Of a stretch of 64,000 nucleotides of DNA, positions 30,352 to 40,933 are shown piece after piece. Each line of letters begins with the position of its first letter. The first letter of the stretch is position 1. A program made the position numbers and the translations under genes. The stretch is from Flavobacterium sp. ALD4. GTDB lineage: Bacteria; Bacteroidota; Bacteroidia; Flavobacteriales; Flavobacteriaceae. The stretch lies in the NCBI RefSeq assembly GCF_002836475.1, contig NZ_PJBJ01000028.1, positions 62,001 through 126,000 on the forward strand, written 5' to 3'. Under the pieces are notes generated by a model, which was not told the origin of the DNA, did not search any database, and was given only the letters and a program-made list of their open reading frames with translations.

Positions 30352-31101
30352 ATGGGACAAAAGACAAATCCAATTGGAAATAGACTTGGTATCATCAGAG
30401 GATGGGACTCAAACTGGTATGGTGGAAATGATTACGGTGATAAACTTGCCGAGGATCACAAAATCAGAAAGTATATCCATGCTCGTTTATCAAAAGCTAG
30501 TGTATCAAAAGTAATCATCGAGAGAACTTTGAAACTTGTAACCGTTACTATCACTACAGCTAGACCTGGTATCATTATCGGAAAAGGTGGACAAGAGGTA
30601 GACAAGTTAAAAGAAGAACTTAAGAAAATTACTGACAAAGAGGTTCAAATCAACATCTTTGAAATTAAAAGACCTGAACTTGACGCGTATCTAGTTGCTA
30701 CAAGCATCTGTCGTCAAATCGAAAGTAGAATTTCTTACAGACGTGCAATCAAAATGGCTATTGCTGCCTCTATGCGTATGAACGCTGAGGGTATCAAAGT
30801 TTTGATTTCTGGTCGTTTGAATGGTGCTGAGATGGCACGTTCGGAAGGTTTCAAAGACGGAAGAGTTCCTTTATCAACTTTCAGAGCCGATATTGATTAT
30901 GCATTAGCTGAAGCGCATACTACTTATGGTAGAATGGGTATCAAAGTGTGGATCATGAAAGGTGAAGTTTACGGAAAGAGAGATCTTTCTCCGCTTGCTG
31001 GAATGGACAAGAAACAATCTGGCGGAAAAGGTGGAGATTCTCCTCGTGGGAAATCTAACTTTAATAAAGGTGGAAAACCAGACGCACGTAAAAGAAAGTA
31101 A
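30352..31101 (+). CDS. rpsC: 30S ribosomal protein S3
   Basis: S3 lines the mRNA entry channel and contributes helicase activity. The type 2 KH domain motif is [13 protein letters not shown] (about 75-87). The C-terminal domain includes [22 protein letters not shown]. The 249 residues end in a Gly/Lys/Ser-rich tail (about 222-249) longer than in many bacteria. Confidence 0.97.
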   Translation: MGQKTNPIGNRLGIIRGWDSNWYGGNDYGDKLAEDHKIRKYIHARLSKASVSKVIIERTLKLVTVTITTARPGIIIGKGGQEVDKLKEELKKITDKEVQINIFEIKRPELDAYLVATSICRQIESRISYRRAIKMAIAASMRMNAEGIKVLISGRLNGAEMARSEGFKDGRVPLSTFRADIDYALAEAHTTYGRMGIKVWIMKGEVYGKRDLSPLAGMDKKQSGGKGGDSPRGKSNFNKGGKPDARKRK

Positions 31102-31119
31102 TTTTTAAATTAAAGAAAA

Positions 31120-31545
31120 ATGTTACAGCCTAAAAGAACAAAATACCGAAAGGTACAAAAGGGTAAAATGAAGGGGAACTCTGGAAGAGGACATGAACTT
31201 TCTAATGGAATGTTTGGTATTAAATCTGTACATGAAGATGGAATGTTTCTAACTTCTCGTCAAATTGAAGCTGCACGTATCGCTGCAACTCGTTTCATGA
31301 AAAGAGAGGGACAATTATGGATCAAAATATTTCCAGACAAACCAATTACTAAGAAACCTCTTGAGGTACGTATGGGTAAAGGTAAAGGTGCAGTTGAGTA
31401 TTGGGCTGCCGTTGTTAAACCCGGAAGAATTATGTTTGAAGTTGGAGGAGTTCCTTTGTCAGTTGCAAAAGAGGCGTTACGTCTTGCGGCTCAAAAGCTT
31501 CCAGTTAAAACTAAATTCGTAGTTGCTAGAGATTTCGAAGCATAA
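31120..31545 (+). CDS. rplP: 50S ribosomal protein L16
   Basis: L16 helps position A-site tRNA on the 50S subunit. The 141 residues begin [19 protein letters not shown] and contain [19 protein letters not shown] (about 86-104). The spacing of 18 nt from rpsC and 13 nt to rpmC fits one transcript. Confidence 0.97.
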   Translation: MLQPKRTKYRKVQKGKMKGNSGRGHELSNGMFGIKSVHEDGMFLTSRQIEAARIAATRFMKREGQLWIKIFPDKPITKKPLEVRMGKGKGAVEYWAAVVKPGRIMFEVGGVPLSVAKEALRLAAQKLPVKTKFVVARDFEA

Positions 31546-31558
31546 TCTATATTATATT

Positions 31559-31756
31559 ATGAAACAATCAGAAATAAAAGATCTTTCTGCAGCGGAGTTG
31601 CAAGAGAAGCTTAGTTTGACTAAGAAAACATATGCTGACCTAAAAATGGCTCACGCTTTATCACCAATTGAGAACCCACTTCAAATAAGAGGTGTAAGAA
31701 GAACAATTGCGAGATTGGCTACAGAGCTAACTAAAAGAGAGTTGCAATCATTGTAA
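31559..31756 (+). CDS. rpmC: 50S ribosomal protein L29
   Basis: L29 lies beside L23 at the tunnel exit. The start is set at the ATG at 31559 ([18 protein letters not shown]), giving 65 residues. A longer frame begins at 31523 inside rplP and would add 12 residues not found in the family. The conserved [18 protein letters not shown] region is present. Confidence 0.94.
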   Translation: MKQSEIKDLSAAELQEKLSLTKKTYADLKMAHALSPIENPLQIRGVRRTIARLATELTKRELQSL

Positions 31757-31767
31757 TCTGCCGAAAG

Positions 31768-32028
31768 ATGGAAGAAAAAAGAAATTTAAGAAAAGAGAGA
31801 GTTGGTGTTGTAACTTCTGACAAAATGGACAAGTCTATTGTAGTTGCTGAAGTACGTAAAGTAAAACACCCCCTATACGGTAAGTTCGTGTTAAAAACAA
31901 AGAAATACGTTGCACACGACGAAACAAACGACTGTAACATTGGAGATACTGTAAGAATTAGCGAAACGCGTCCTTTAAGTAAGTCTAAATGTTGGAGATT
32001 AGTTGAAATCCTAGAAAGAGCTAAATAA
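31768..32028 (+). CDS. rpsQ: 30S ribosomal protein S17
   Basis: S17 is an early-assembly OB-fold protein of the 30S body. The 86 residues contain [18 protein letters not shown] and a C-terminal [19 protein letters not shown], the family signature. It ends 2 nt before rplN. Confidence 0.96.
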   Translation: MEEKRNLRKERVGVVTSDKMDKSIVVAEVRKVKHPLYGKFVLKTKKYVAHDETNDCNIGDTVRISETRPLSKSKCWRLVEILERAK

Positions 32029-32030
32029 TT

Positions 32031-32399
32031 ATGGTACAGCAAGAATCAAGACTAAAAGTAGCAGATAACACGGGAGCTAAAGAAGTTTTAACTATCCGTG
32101 TTTTAGGAGGTACCAAAAGAAGGTATGCCTCTGTTGGTGACAAGATTGTAGTTTCTATCAAAGATACAACTCCGAACGGAAGCGTTAAAAAAGGAGCTGT
32201 TTCAACTGCAGTTGTTGTACGTACCAGAAAAGAAGTGAGAAGAGCCGACGGATCATACATTAGATTTGATGACAACGCATGTGTGTTATTAAATGCTGCT
32301 GGTGAGATGAGAGGAACTCGCGTTTTTGGTCCGGTGGCAAGAGAACTTCGTGAAAAACAATTCATGAAAATTGTATCATTAGCACCTGAAGTGCTTTAA
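32031..32399 (+). CDS. rplN: 50S ribosomal protein L14
   Basis: L14 forms an intersubunit bridge and is the docking site of the silencing factor RsfS. The 122-residue length is exact for the family, starting [20 protein letters not shown] and containing the signature region [20 protein letters not shown]. Confidence 0.98.
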   Translation: MVQQESRLKVADNTGAKEVLTIRVLGGTKRRYASVGDKIVVSIKDTTPNGSVKKGAVSTAVVVRTRKEVRRADGSYIRFDDNACVLLNAAGEMRGTRVFGPVARELREKQFMKIVSLAPEVL

Positions 32400-32410
32400 T
32401 TCGTTTTAAG

Positions 32411-32725
32411 ATGATAAAGCTAAAAATAAAAACAGGCGACATTGTAAGAGTAATTGCTGGAGACCATAAAGGTTCAGAAGGTAAAGTATTGCGTGTTGAC
32501 CGTGAGAAAAACAAAGCGATTGTTGAAGGTGTAAACATGGTTTCAAAACATACGAAACCAAGTGCAAAAAGCCCTCAAGGTGGTATTGTGAAAAAAGAAG
32601 CTGCTATTCAAATATCTAACATATCTCTAATTGATCCGAAAACAAAGGAAACAACTAGAGTTGGAATTAGAGTTGAAGGAGATAAGAAAGTAAGATTTTC
32701 AAAAAAATCTAATCAAGTACTATAG
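32411..32725 (+). CDS. rplX: 50S ribosomal protein L24
   Basis: L24 initiates 50S assembly and sits near the tunnel exit. The KOW motif reads [20 protein letters not shown] (about 9-28). The 104 residues are typical, and the gene is followed 2 nt later by rplE. Confidence 0.97.
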   Translation: MIKLKIKTGDIVRVIAGDHKGSEGKVLRVDREKNKAIVEGVNMVSKHTKPSAKSPQGGIVKKEAAIQISNISLIDPKTKETTRVGIRVEGDKKVRFSKKSNQVL

Positions 32726-32727
32726 TA

Positions 32728-33279
32728 ATGGAGTATATACCTAGACTAAAAGAAGAATATAAGAACAGAGTAATATCTGCTCTTAAAGAGGAGTACGGAT
32801 ACATAAACGTAATGCAAGTTCCAAAATTGGAAAAAATCGTTTTGAGCCGTGGAGTTGGAGCAGCAGTTTCTGATAAAAAATTGATTGACTATGCAGTTGA
32901 TGAATTAACAAAGATAACTGGACAAAAAGCGATATCTACAATTTCAAAGAAAGATGTTGCATCTTTCAAATTGAGAAAAGGAATGCCGATTGGTGCTAAA
33001 GTTACGTTACGTGGAGAAAGAATGTACGAGTTTTTAGATAGACTTATTACTTCTTCTTTACCACGTGTTAGAGATTTCAGTGGTATTAAAGCTACAGGTT
33101 TTGACGGAAGAGGAAACTATAACCTTGGGGTTTTAGAACAAATCATTTTCCCGGAAATTGATATCGATAAAGTTAACAAAATATCAGGTATGGATATCTC
33201 TTTTGTAACTACTGCAAAAACAGATAAGGAAGCAAAGTCATTATTGACTGAATTAGGATTACCTTTTAAAAAGAATTAA
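32728..33279 (+). CDS. rplE: 50S ribosomal protein L5
   Basis: L5 binds 5S rRNA in the central protuberance. The 183 residues include [19 protein letters not shown] and [20 protein letters not shown], both conserved. It runs directly into rpsN with 3 nt between. Confidence 0.97.
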   Translation: MEYIPRLKEEYKNRVISALKEEYGYINVMQVPKLEKIVLSRGVGAAVSDKKLIDYAVDELTKITGQKAISTISKKDVASFKLRKGMPIGAKVTLRGERMYEFLDRLITSSLPRVRDFSGIKATGFDGRGNYNLGVLEQIIFPEIDIDKVNKISGMDISFVTTAKTDKEAKSLLTELGLPFKKN

Positions 33280-33282
33280 GAT

Positions 33283-33552
33283 ATGGCTAAAGAATCAATG
33301 AAAGCCCGTGAGGTGAAGAGAGAAAAAACGGTAGCTAAGTATGCTGAGAAAAGAAAAGCTTTGTTAGAGGCTGGAGATTTCGTAGGTTTGCAGAAATTAC
33401 CTAAAAACGCTTCACCTGTTCGTTTACACAACAGATGTAAAATAACTGGTAGACCTAGAGGTTATATGCGTCAATTTGGTGTTTCACGTGTTACATTCCG
33501 TGAATTAGCAAATAACGGATTGATACCAGGTGTTAAAAAAGCTAGTTGGTAA
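33283..33552 (+). CDS. rpsN: 30S ribosomal protein S14, zinc-free (C-) type
   Basis: S14 is a late-binding protein of the 30S head. The 89-residue length and the core [19 protein letters not shown], with a single Cys in place of the CxxC pairs of the short zinc ribbon form, mark the zinc-independent type. Its C-terminus [12 protein letters not shown] is standard. The 69-nt gap after it, before rpsH, is wider than neighbouring gaps. Confidence 0.96.
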   Translation: MAKESMKAREVKREKTVAKYAEKRKALLEAGDFVGLQKLPKNASPVRLHNRCKITGRPRGYMRQFGVSRVTFRELANNGLIPGVKKASW

Positions 33553-33621
33553 AAAAGAATTTTAATTGGTTGTAGGTTCGACAGAAAATCTGAAGAAAAC
33601 CATAACCGCAAATTAATACAT

Positions 33622-34020
33622 ATGTATACAGATCCTATTGCAGATTATTTAACAAGAGTTAGAAACGCTGTGGCTGCAAACCACAAAGTTGTCGAAATTC
33701 CTGCATCTAATCTAAAAAAAGAAATCACTAAGATCTTATTTGATCAAGGTTATATCTTAAGTTACAAATTTGAAGACAACGCTGTTCAGGGTTCAATCAA
33801 GATTGCTTTGAAGTATGATAAAGATACTAAAGAGTCGGTAATAAGAGATATCCAAAGAATTAGTAAACCAGGTTTACGTAAATATTCAAGTTCTTCGACC
33901 ATTCCAAGAATCCTTAACGGATTAGGTATTGCTATTGTTTCTACATCAAAAGGATTGATGACTGGAAAGAAAGCAAAACAATTGAATGTTGGTGGTGAAG
34001 TAATTTGTTACGTATACTAA
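33622..34020 (+). CDS. rpsH: 30S ribosomal protein S8
   Basis: S8 binds the central domain of 16S rRNA and represses the spc operon in E. coli. The 132 residues begin [20 protein letters not shown]; the signature [20 protein letters not shown] is near the C-terminus. The 69-nt leader preceding it contains inverted GGTT and AACC runs (about 33568-33606), but I cannot show that it is an S8 site. Confidence 0.97.
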   Translation: MYTDPIADYLTRVRNAVAANHKVVEIPASNLKKEITKILFDQGYILSYKFEDNAVQGSIKIALKYDKDTKESVIRDIQRISKPGLRKYSSSSTIPRILNGLGIAIVSTSKGLMTGKKAKQLNVGGEVICYVY

Positions 34021-34035
34021 TAAATAGACTAAAAG

Positions 34036-34578
34036 ATGTCAAGAATAGGTAAACATCCAATTGTAATCCCTGCTGGAGTAACTGTAGAAGTTAAAGACGG
34101 TATTATTACAGTAAAAGGAAAAAATGGTCAACTTACACAGGAGTTTTCGGACGTAACTGTAACAGTTGAAGACGGTCAAGTTCAAGTAGATAGATCGTCT
34201 GATCACAAAGACCAAAGAGCAAAACACGGTTTATACAGATCTTTAATCAATAACATGGTTATCGGTGTAACTGAAGGTTTTACAAAATCATTAGAATTGG
34301 TAGGAGTAGGTTATAGAGCTTCTAATCAAGGACAAAAATTAGATTTAGCTCTTGGATATTCTCACAATATCGTTTTGCTAGTTGCTGCTGAAGTAACTTT
34401 AGAAACTATATCTGAAAAAGGTAAAAACCCAATAGTTAAACTTACATCGTTTGACAAACAACTTTTAGGTCAAGTTGCGGCAAAAATTAGAGCTTTTCGT
34501 AAGCCTGAGCCGTACAAAGGAAAAGGTGTTAAATTTGTGGGTGAAGTATTAAGAAGAAAAGCAGGTAAATCAGCTTAA
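34036..34578 (+). CDS. rplF: 50S ribosomal protein L6
   Basis: L6 sits at the base of the L7/L12 stalk near the factor-binding site. The 180 residues start [19 protein letters not shown] and carry the C-terminal signature [19 protein letters not shown]. It is 15 nt after rpsH. Confidence 0.97.
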   Translation: MSRIGKHPIVIPAGVTVEVKDGIITVKGKNGQLTQEFSDVTVTVEDGQVQVDRSSDHKDQRAKHGLYRSLINNMVIGVTEGFTKSLELVGVGYRASNQGQKLDLALGYSHNIVLLVAAEVTLETISEKGKNPIVKLTSFDKQLLGQVAAKIRAFRKPEPYKGKGVKFVGEVLRRKAGKSA

Positions 34579-34589
34579 AAAATAAGATT

Positions 34590-34940
34590 ATGTCATTATC
34601 AAAACCTGAAAGAAGACAGAGAATTAGATTCAGAATTAGGAAATCGATTAGTGGTTCTGCTACAAATCCAAGACTATCTGTATTTAGAAGTAACAAAGAA
34701 ATTTATGCTCAACTTATTGATGACGTAAACGGTGTTACTATTTTGGCTGCTTCTTCAAGAGAAAAAGAAATAGGAAAAGGTACTAACGTAGAAGTTGCTA
34801 TTGCAGTTGGAAAACTGGTAGCAGAGAAAGCGTTAAAAGCTGGGATAGAAGTTGTAACATTCGATAGAGGAGGTTACTTGTATCACGGTCGTATTAAATC
34901 ATTAGCAGAAGGCGCGAGAGCGGCTGGACTTAAATTCTAA
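34590..34940 (+). CDS. rplR: 50S ribosomal protein L18
   Basis: L18 binds 5S rRNA with L5. The 116 residues have [18 protein letters not shown] and the C-terminal [20 protein letters not shown] that is diagnostic for the family. Confidence 0.97.
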   Translation: MSLSKPERRQRIRFRIRKSISGSATNPRLSVFRSNKEIYAQLIDDVNGVTILAASSREKEIGKGTNVEVAIAVGKLVAEKALKAGIEVVTFDRGGYLYHGRIKSLAEGARAAGLKF

Positions 34941-34946
34941 TATATT

Positions 34947-35471
34947 ATGTCTAATAAATACAAGAATGTAGAGTTGGTAAAACCAAGTGGTCTTGAATTA
35001 AAAGATCGTTTGGTTAGTGTTAATCGTGTTACTAAAGTTACAAAAGGTGGTAGAGCTTTCGGTTTTTCTGCTATTGTAGTTGTAGGTGATGAGAATGGTG
35101 TTGTGGGTCATGGATTAGGAAAATCTAAAGATGTTTCTGAAGCAATTGCGAAAGCAGTAGAAGATGCTAAGAAAAATTTAGTGAAAATTCCTTTGAATGG
35201 ACTATCGGTACCACACGAGCAGAAAGGAAAATTTGGTGGTGCACGTGTATTTTTAATTCCTGCCTCTCATGGTACGGGAGTTATTGCTGGTGGAGCTGTT
35301 CGTTCAGTTCTAGAGTCAGTAGGTATTCACGATGTGTTATCTAAATCACAAGGATCATCAAATCCTCACAACGTAGTTAAAGCGACTTTTGATGCGTTGT
35401 TACAAATGAGAAGCGCTCATAGTGTTGCAAAACAAAGAGGAGTTTCTTTAGAAAAAGTTTTTAAAGGTTAA
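34947..35471 (+). CDS. rpsE: 30S ribosomal protein S5
   Basis: S5 lines the mRNA entry site and affects decoding accuracy. The 174 residues include [20 protein letters not shown] and [19 protein letters not shown], the S5 signatures. Spacing of 6 nt from rplR and 12 nt to rpmD. Confidence 0.97.
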   Translation: MSNKYKNVELVKPSGLELKDRLVSVNRVTKVTKGGRAFGFSAIVVVGDENGVVGHGLGKSKDVSEAIAKAVEDAKKNLVKIPLNGLSVPHEQKGKFGGARVFLIPASHGTGVIAGGAVRSVLESVGIHDVLSKSQGSSNPHNVVKATFDALLQMRSAHSVAKQRGVSLEKVFKG

Positions 35472-35483
35472 TTCAAGGAAATT

Positions 35484-35666
35484 ATGGCTAAATTATTAGT
35501 AAAACAAGTCAGAAGTAAAATCAACTGTCCACTTGATCAAAAAAGAGGATTGGTAGCTTTAGGTCTGCGTAAAATGGGACAAATTGTAGAGCATGATTCA
35601 AACCCTACAATCCTTGGGATGATAAATAAAGTTAAACACTTAGTTTCTGTAGAAGAAGCTAAATAA
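35484..35666 (+). CDS. rpmD: 50S ribosomal protein L30
   Basis: This 60-residue protein has the normal L30 length and contains the core GLVALGLRKMGQIVEHDSNP. The start at 35484 has an AAGGA-like stretch 6-10 nt upstream, one of the few Shine-Dalgarno-like sequences in the cluster. Confidence 0.95.
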   Translation: MAKLLVKQVRSKINCPLDQKRGLVALGLRKMGQIVEHDSNPTILGMINKVKHLVSVEEAK

Positions 35667-35677
35667 CAAATACTGTT

Positions 35678-36130
35678 ATGAATTTAAGTAACTTACAACC
35701 AGCTGAGGGTTCAACACACAGTCAAAATAAGAGATTAGGTAGAGGAGAAGGTTCTGGAAAAGGTGGTACTTCGTCAAGAGGACACAACGGACAGAAATCT
35801 CGTTCTGGTTATTCTAAAAAGATTGGTTTTGAAGGTGGGCAAATGCCACTTCAAAGACGTGTGCCTAAGTTCGGTTTTACAAACATCAATCGTAAAGAAT
35901 ACGAGGGTGTGAATCTTGATACACTTCAACTATTAGTTGACAATGGTGTGATTACAGATACTGTCGATATGACAGTTTATGTTTCAAACCGTTTGGCTAC
36001 TAAGAATGAAATCGTTAAGATTTTAGGAAGAGGAGAATTGAAAGCAAAATTAAAAGTAACTGCTCACAAATTTACTGCAACTGCAAAAGCCGCTATTGAA
36101 GCTGCTGGAGGAGAAGCGGTAACAATGTAA
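35678..36130 (+). CDS. rplO: 50S ribosomal protein L15
   Basis: L15 is a late-assembly 50S protein with a glycine-rich N-terminal extension buried in 23S rRNA. The 150 residues show RLGRGEGSGKGGTSSRGHNG (about 20-39) and QMPLQRRVPKFGFTN (about 56-70). It lies directly upstream of secY as is usual. Confidence 0.97.
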   Translation: MNLSNLQPAEGSTHSQNKRLGRGEGSGKGGTSSRGHNGQKSRSGYSKKIGFEGGQMPLQRRVPKFGFTNINRKEYEGVNLDTLQLLVDNGVITDTVDMTVYVSNRLATKNEIVKILGRGELKAKLKVTAHKFTATAKAAIEAAGGEAVTM

Positions 36131-36143
36131 TTTTTCGATTAAT

Positions 36144-37490
36144 ATGAAGAAATTTATTGAATCAATAAGTAACGTTTGGAAAATCGAGGAACTAAGAAAC
36201 AGAATCCTAATTACTTTAGGTCTGCTTTTAGTTTATCGTTTTGGAGCACATGTTACGCTTCCGGGAATCGATGCGACACAATTAAATAGTTTAGCAGGTC
36301 AAACCAAAAGTGGTATAGGATCTATATTAGACATGTTTACTGGTGGAGCATTCTCTAAAGCGTCAGTTTTTGCTTTAGGAATCATGCCTTACATTTCAGC
36401 CTCTATTGTAGTTCAGCTTATGGGAATTGCGATTCCTTATTTGCAAAAACTTCAAAATGATGGTGAGAGTGGTAGAAAAAAGATTAATCAGATTACACGT
36501 TGGTTGACTATTGTTATTACTTTAGTTCAAGGACCAACTTACATCTATAATCTATACAGAACTTTACCTAGTAGTGCATTTTTATTAGGGTTTAATTCTT
36601 TTGAATTCTTATTTTCTTCAGTGATTATCTTAGTTACAGGTACAATATTTGCCATGTGGTTAGGTGAAAAGATAACTGATAAAGGAATCGGGAATGGTAT
36701 TTCACTTTTAATTATGGTAGGTATACTTGCGAGATTTCCTCAAGCATTTATACAGGAATTTACTACTAGAGTTACGAATAACAACGGTGGTCCAATGTTA
36801 TTGGTTATCGAAATTATTATTTGGCTTTTAGTTATTGTTGCATGTGTTTTATTAACCATGGCAATTAGAAAGATACCAGTACAGTACGCTCGTCGTACTA
36901 CGTCAGGTGATTTTGAACAGGATATGATGGGTGGTAATAGACAATGGATTCCATTAAAGCTTAACGCTTCTGGAGTTATGCCGATTATCTTCGCTCAGGC
37001 GATCATGTTCATTCCTGCTGCTGTGGCTGGGTTATCGAAATCAGATGCATCGCAATCAGTTGTTGGCGCTTTTAGTAATATGTTCGGTTTTTGGTATAAC
37101 CTTGTTTTTGCAACGCTAATCGTTGTATTTACATTCTTTTATACCGCAATTACAGTTCCTACTAATAAGATGTCAGATGATTTGAAAAGAAGTGGAGGAT
37201 TTATTCCAGGTGTTAGACCGGGGGTTGAAACTTCAGATTTTCTTGACAAGGTGATGTCTTTGATAACTTTCCCAGGATCTTTATTTCTAGCTCTAATAGC
37301 TGTGTTCCCAGCGATTATTGTAAGTCTTATGGATGTTCAACAATCTTGGGCAATGTTTTTTGGGGGTACCTCATTAATAATTATGGTTGGTGTCGCCATA
37401 GATACAATTCAACAGATTAATTCATACTTGTTGAATAAGCATTATGATGGTTTAATGAAGAGTGGGAAAAATAGAAAAGCAGTAGCTTAA
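36144..37490 (+). CDS. secY: Preprotein translocase subunit SecY
   Basis: SecY is the channel of the Sec translocon in the inner membrane. The 448-residue product has the expected ten transmembrane segments and the N-terminal signature [12 protein letters not shown]. The plug region is [21 protein letters not shown], split here as [10 protein letters not shown] and [10 protein letters not shown] (about 58-82). The cytosolic loop QYARRTTSG precedes helix 7. It is followed within 5 nt by infA; the adk and map genes found between secY and infA in many other bacteria are absent. Confidence 0.97.
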   Translation: MKKFIESISNVWKIEELRNRILITLGLLLVYRFGAHVTLPGIDATQLNSLAGQTKSGIGSILDMFTGGAFSKASVFALGIMPYISASIVVQLMGIAIPYLQKLQNDGESGRKKINQITRWLTIVITLVQGPTYIYNLYRTLPSSAFLLGFNSFEFLFSSVIILVTGTIFAMWLGEKITDKGIGNGISLLIMVGILARFPQAFIQEFTTRVTNNNGGPMLLVIEIIIWLLVIVACVLLTMAIRKIPVQYARRTTSGDFEQDMMGGNRQWIPLKLNASGVMPIIFAQAIMFIPAAVAGLSKSDASQSVVGAFSNMFGFWYNLVFATLIVVFTFFYTAITVPTNKMSDDLKRSGGFIPGVRPGVETSDFLDKVMSLITFPGSLFLALIAVFPAIIVSLMDVQQSWAMFFGGTSLIIMVGVAIDTIQQINSYLLNKHYDGLMKSGKNRKAVA

Positions 37491-37494
37491 TCTT

Positions 37495-37710
37495 ATGGCA
37501 AAACAATCAGCAATAGAACAGGACGGATCCATAATTGAAGCATTATCAAATGCAATGTTCCGTGTAGAGTTAGAAAATGGACATATCGTAATTGCACATA
37601 TATCTGGAAAAATGCGAATGCATTATATCAAGTTATTACCTGGTGATAAAGTGAAACTAGAAATGAGCCCATACGATTTGTCAAAAGCAAGAATTACTTA
37701 TAGATATTAA
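37495..37710 (+). CDS. infA: Translation initiation factor IF-1
   Basis: IF-1 blocks the A site during initiation. The 71 residues form an S1-type OB fold with the family core [20 protein letters not shown] and [15 protein letters not shown]. It starts 5 nt after the secY stop. Confidence 0.97.
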   Translation: MAKQSAIEQDGSIIEALSNAMFRVELENGHIVIAHISGKMRMHYIKLLPGDKVKLEMSPYDLSKARITYRY

Positions 37711-37722
37711 AGGATATTCACA

Positions 37723-37839
37723 ATGAAAGTTAGAGCATCAGTAAAAAAAAGAAGTCCCGAGTGCAAAATCGTGCGTAGAAAAGGGATATTGTACGTTATA
37801 AACAAAAAGAATCCTAGATTTAAACAAAGACAAGGATAA
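37723..37839 (+). CDS. rpmJ: 50S ribosomal protein L36, zinc-free variant
   Basis: The 38-codon gene encodes [20 protein letters not shown] and ends NPRFKQRQG, which is L36. Of the three Cys and one His that bind zinc in the classic form, only Cys14 remains: position 11 is Ser, position 27 Asn and position 32 Phe. It is thus the zinc-independent type, like S14 in the same cluster. AAAGGA lies about 8 nt before the start. It is 12 nt after infA and 2 nt before rpsM. Confidence 0.95.
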   Translation: MKVRASVKKRSPECKIVRRKGILYVINKKNPRFKQRQG

Positions 37840-37841
37840 TT

Positions 37842-38216
37842 ATGGCAAGAATAGCAGGGGTAGATATCCCGAAAAACAAGAGAGGTGTTATAGCACTTAC
37901 CTATATCTTCGGATTAGGAAGCAGTAGAGCTATTGAGATTTTAGAAAAAGCTCAAGTTAGCCAAGATAAAAAAGTTCAAGATTGGAATGATGACGAAATC
38001 GGAGCAATTCGTGAAGCGGTATCAGAATTCAAAATTGAAGGAGAATTGCGTTCTGAAGTTTCTTTAAACATCAAGCGTTTAATGGATATTGGTTGTTATA
38101 GAGGTATCCGTCATAGAACTGGTCTTCCTTTAAGAGGACAAAGAACTAAGAACAACTCTAGAACAAGAAAAGGTAAAAGAAAAACTGTTGCCAACAAGAA
38201 AAAAGCAACTAAATAA
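37842..38216 (+). CDS. rpsM: 30S ribosomal protein S13
   Basis: S13 forms intersubunit bridges from the 30S head. The 124 residues start [20 protein letters not shown] and carry [19 protein letters not shown], the S13 signature, before the basic tail. Confidence 0.97.
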   Translation: MARIAGVDIPKNKRGVIALTYIFGLGSSRAIEILEKAQVSQDKKVQDWNDDEIGAIREAVSEFKIEGELRSEVSLNIKRLMDIGCYRGIRHRTGLPLRGQRTKNNSRTRKGKRKTVANKKKATK

Positions 38217-38224
38217 TAAGTAAT

Positions 38225-38608
38225 ATGGCTAAAGCAACTGCAAAAAAACGTAAAGTTATCGTTGAATCAACGGGTGAAGCTCATATTTCTGCTACCTTCA
38301 ATAACATCATTATTTCTTTGACAAACAAAAAAGGTGAGGTTATTTCGTGGTCTTCAGCTGGTAAAATGGGTTTTAGAGGTTCTAAAAAGAACACTCCATA
38401 CGCAGCCCAAATGGCAGCAGAAGATTGTAGTAAAGTAGCTATTGAAGCTGGGCTTAAAAAAGTTAAGGTTTATGTAAAAGGGCCAGGAAACGGACGTGAG
38501 TCTGCAATCCGTTCTTTACATAACGGTGGAATTGAAGTAACGGAGATTATCGATGTTACCCCAATGCCTCACAATGGATGTCGTCCTCCAAAAAGACGTA
38601 GAGTTTAA
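38225..38608 (+). CDS. rpsK: 30S ribosomal protein S11
   Basis: S11 is a platform protein near the E site. The 127 residues have [20 protein letters not shown] and end in [18 protein letters not shown], the conserved S11 tail. It is followed by a 91-nt gap before rpsD. Confidence 0.97.
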   Translation: MAKATAKKRKVIVESTGEAHISATFNNIIISLTNKKGEVISWSSAGKMGFRGSKKNTPYAAQMAAEDCSKVAIEAGLKKVKVYVKGPGNGRESAIRSLHNGGIEVTEIIDVTPMPHNGCRPPKRRRV

Positions 38609-38628
38609 TAATATATTTAAGTATAACT

Positions 38629-38681
38629 AGGTAGAATATACGATTATCGAAGGATATGACCTGAATTCATAATCTCTACCT
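38629..38681 (+). promoter_or_regulatory. Leader hairpin ahead of rpsD (possible S4 control site)
   Basis: AGGTAGA (38629-38635) can pair with TCTACCT (38675-38681), closing a 39-nt loop that contains a small CGA-TTA-TCG hairpin. The structure lies in the 91-nt gap just upstream of rpsD. S4 controls the alpha operon by binding mRNA in E. coli, so autogenous control is conceivable. Without alignment to relatives this remains a guess. Confidence 0.3.
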
Positions 38682-38699
38682 TAATTTAATTTTTTAGAA

Positions 38700-39305
38700 A
38701 TGGCAAGATATACTGGTCCAAAAACTAGAATTGCTCGTAAATTTGGCGAGGCAATATTCGGAGATGACAAAGCATTCGAAAGAAGAAGTTACCCACCTGG
38801 ACAACACGGGATGGCTAAAAAAAGAGGAAAAAAATCTGAGTACGCAATCCAGTTAATGGAAAAGCAAAAAGCTAAATATTCTTATGGAATTTTAGAAAAG
38901 CAATTCAGAGGTTTATTCAAAAAAGCATCAGCTACTAAAGGTGTTACTGGTGAAGTTCTTTTACAATTGTGTGAAGCAAGATTAGATAACGTAGTATTTA
39001 GAATGGGTATTGCTCCTTCTAGAAGAGGCGCTAGACAACTTGTGTCTCACAGACACGTTACCGTGAATGGTGACGTTGTAAATATTGCTTCTTACCACCT
39101 AAAACCAGGTGATAAAGTTGCTGTTCGTGAAAAATCTAAATCATTAGAGGCTATCGAACGTTCTTTATCTAATTCAAGTCATGTTTATGAATGGATTACT
39201 TGGAATAATGACGTTAAAGAAGGTACTTTCGTTTCGGTACCGGCGAGACTTCAAATCCCAGAAAACATTAAAGAACAATTAATCGTAGAATTGTACAACA
39301 AATAA
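38700..39305 (+). CDS. rpsD: 30S ribosomal protein S4
   Basis: S4 starts 16S assembly of the 5' domain and helps keep decoding accurate. The 201 residues begin [17 protein letters not shown] and lack an N-terminal zinc finger. The S4 domain includes [14 protein letters not shown] and [17 protein letters not shown]. The gene precedes rpoA by 21 nt. Confidence 0.97.
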   Translation: MARYTGPKTRIARKFGEAIFGDDKAFERRSYPPGQHGMAKKRGKKSEYAIQLMEKQKAKYSYGILEKQFRGLFKKASATKGVTGEVLLQLCEARLDNVVFRMGIAPSRRGARQLVSHRHVTVNGDVVNIASYHLKPGDKVAVREKSKSLEAIERSLSNSSHVYEWITWNNDVKEGTFVSVPARLQIPENIKEQLIVELYNK

Positions 39306-39326
39306 TAATTGACTTAGTCGAAATTT

Positions 39327-40319
39327 ATGGCAATATTTAATTTTCAGAAGCCCGATAAAGTTATCATGATCGATTCAACCGATTTTGAAGGTAAATTCGA
39401 ATTTAGACCTTTAGAACCAGGATACGGATTGACCATCGGTAATGCACTTAGAAGAGTTTTGCTTTCAGCATTAGAAGGTTATGCAATTACATCCGTTCGT
39501 ATTGAAGGTGTAGATCATGAGTTTTCTACTATCTCAGGTGTTGTTGAAGATGTTACCGAGATTATCCTTAATCTTAAACAAGTACGTTTCAAACGTCAAA
39601 TTGAAGATATAGATAATGAAGCAGTTACTATTTCTGTTTCAGGTAAAGATCAATTAACAGCTGGTGATTTTCAAAAATTCATTTCAGGTTTCCAAGTACT
39701 GAACCCAGAACTGGTTATCTGTAATCTAGATCCTAAAATCAAATTGAATTTCGATTTAACTATCGAAAAAGGTAGAGGATATGTTCCTGCTGAGGAGAAC
39801 AAAAAACAGAACGCTGCAATTGGAACTATTTTTACTGATTCTATTTTTACTCCGGTAAAAAATGTAAAATATGCAATTGAAAACTTCCGTGTTGAGCAAA
39901 AGACAGATTATGAAAAATTAGTTTTTGAAATAAAAACTGATGGATCTATCAATCCTAAAGATGCGCTTACTGAAGCTGCTAAAGTTTTAATTCACCATTT
40001 CATGTTGTTTTCTGACGAAAGAATTACACTCGAGGCTGATGAGATTGCACAAACAGAGTCGTATGATGAGGAATCATTACATATGAGACAATTGCTTAAA
40101 ACTAAGCTTGTTGATATGGATTTATCTGTAAGAGCGTTAAATTGTTTGAAAGCGGCTGAAGTTGATACACTTGGAGATTTAGTATCGTTCAATAAAAATG
40201 ACCTAATGAAATTCCGTAATTTCGGTAAAAAATCTTTAACTGAACTAGATGAACTAGTTGCGATTAAAAATTTGAACTTCGGAATGGATTTAGCAAAATA
40301 CAAACTAGATAAAGAATAA
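39327..40319 (+). CDS. rpoA: RNA polymerase alpha subunit
   Basis: Alpha dimerises to nucleate RNA polymerase, and its C-terminal domain contacts upstream DNA and activators. The 330 residues have the N-terminal domain ([20 protein letters not shown], about 32-51) and the C-terminal helix-hairpin-helix domain ([20 protein letters not shown], then [14 protein letters not shown]; about 263-310). Length is typical. Confidence 0.98.
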   Translation: MAIFNFQKPDKVIMIDSTDFEGKFEFRPLEPGYGLTIGNALRRVLLSALEGYAITSVRIEGVDHEFSTISGVVEDVTEIILNLKQVRFKRQIEDIDNEAVTISVSGKDQLTAGDFQKFISGFQVLNPELVICNLDPKIKLNFDLTIEKGRGYVPAEENKKQNAAIGTIFTDSIFTPVKNVKYAIENFRVEQKTDYEKLVFEIKTDGSINPKDALTEAAKVLIHHFMLFSDERITLEADEIAQTESYDEESLHMRQLLKTKLVDMDLSVRALNCLKAAEVDTLGDLVSFNKNDLMKFRNFGKKSLTELDELVAIKNLNFGMDLAKYKLDKE

Positions 40320-40381
40320 TTTACTTCATATTTTGCTCTCCATAATGGATTGTAGCAAGATGAAGTTAAAATAAATTGGTC

Positions 40382-40870
40382 ATGAGACACGGAAAAAAAT
40401 TCAATCACCTTAGCAGACAAACTGCACATAGAAAATCTATGTTAGCTAATATGGCTTGTTCTCTTATTGAGCACAAACGTATTAACACTACTGTTGCTAA
40501 AGCAAAAGCGCTTAAACAATTTGTTGAGCCATTAATAACAAAGTCAAAGACTGATACGACTCACAATCGTCGTATTTGTTTCGCTTACTTACGTAGCAAA
40601 TATGCGGTAACTGACTTGTTCAGAGACGTAGCTGCTAAAGTAGGAGACCGTCCAGGTGGATACACACGTATCATTAAAGTTGGAAATCGTTTGGGAGATA
40701 ATGCTGATATGGCAATGATCGAACTTGTAGATTTCAATGAACTTTACAATGGTGGTAAAAAAGAAGTTAAAAAAGCAAAAAGCCGTCGTGGTGGAAAAGC
40801 TAAAAAAGCAGATGAAGCTACTGATGCTCCAGTTGCTGAAGCTGATACAACGACAGACGCTGCTGAATAG
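40382..40870 (+). CDS. rplQ: 50S ribosomal protein L17
   Basis: L17 lies near the tunnel exit. I take the ATG at 40382 ([18 protein letters not shown]); the frame could begin at a TTG 6 nt earlier but the family starts with MRH. The conserved part ends near residue 122 ([11 protein letters not shown]). A Lys/Ala-rich then acidic tail of about 40 residues ([19 protein letters not shown] and on) follows, as is common in Bacteroidota. It is the last gene of the cluster. Confidence 0.96.
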   Translation: MRHGKKFNHLSRQTAHRKSMLANMACSLIEHKRINTTVAKAKALKQFVEPLITKSKTDTTHNRRICFAYLRSKYAVTDLFRDVAAKVGDRPGGYTRIIKVGNRLGDNADMAMIELVDFNELYNGGKKEVKKAKSRRGGKAKKADEATDAPVAEADTTTDAAE

Positions 40871-40898
40871 TTATGAAGATAACGATTCAATAAAAAGT

Positions 40899-40933
40899 AA
40901 GGATAAACTATTAATAGTTTATCCTTTTTTTTT
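40899..40933 (+). terminator. Terminator of the ribosomal cluster after rplQ
   Basis: AAGGATAAACTA (40899-40910) pairs perfectly with TAGTTTATCCTT (40915-40926) over a TTAA loop, followed by a long T run. It is 29 bp after the rplQ stop. Confidence 0.85.

Noticed and set aside
33553-33621. Possible S8 binding site ahead of rpsH
   Set aside because: Only short GGTT/AACC complementarity is present, too weak to claim a regulatory site.
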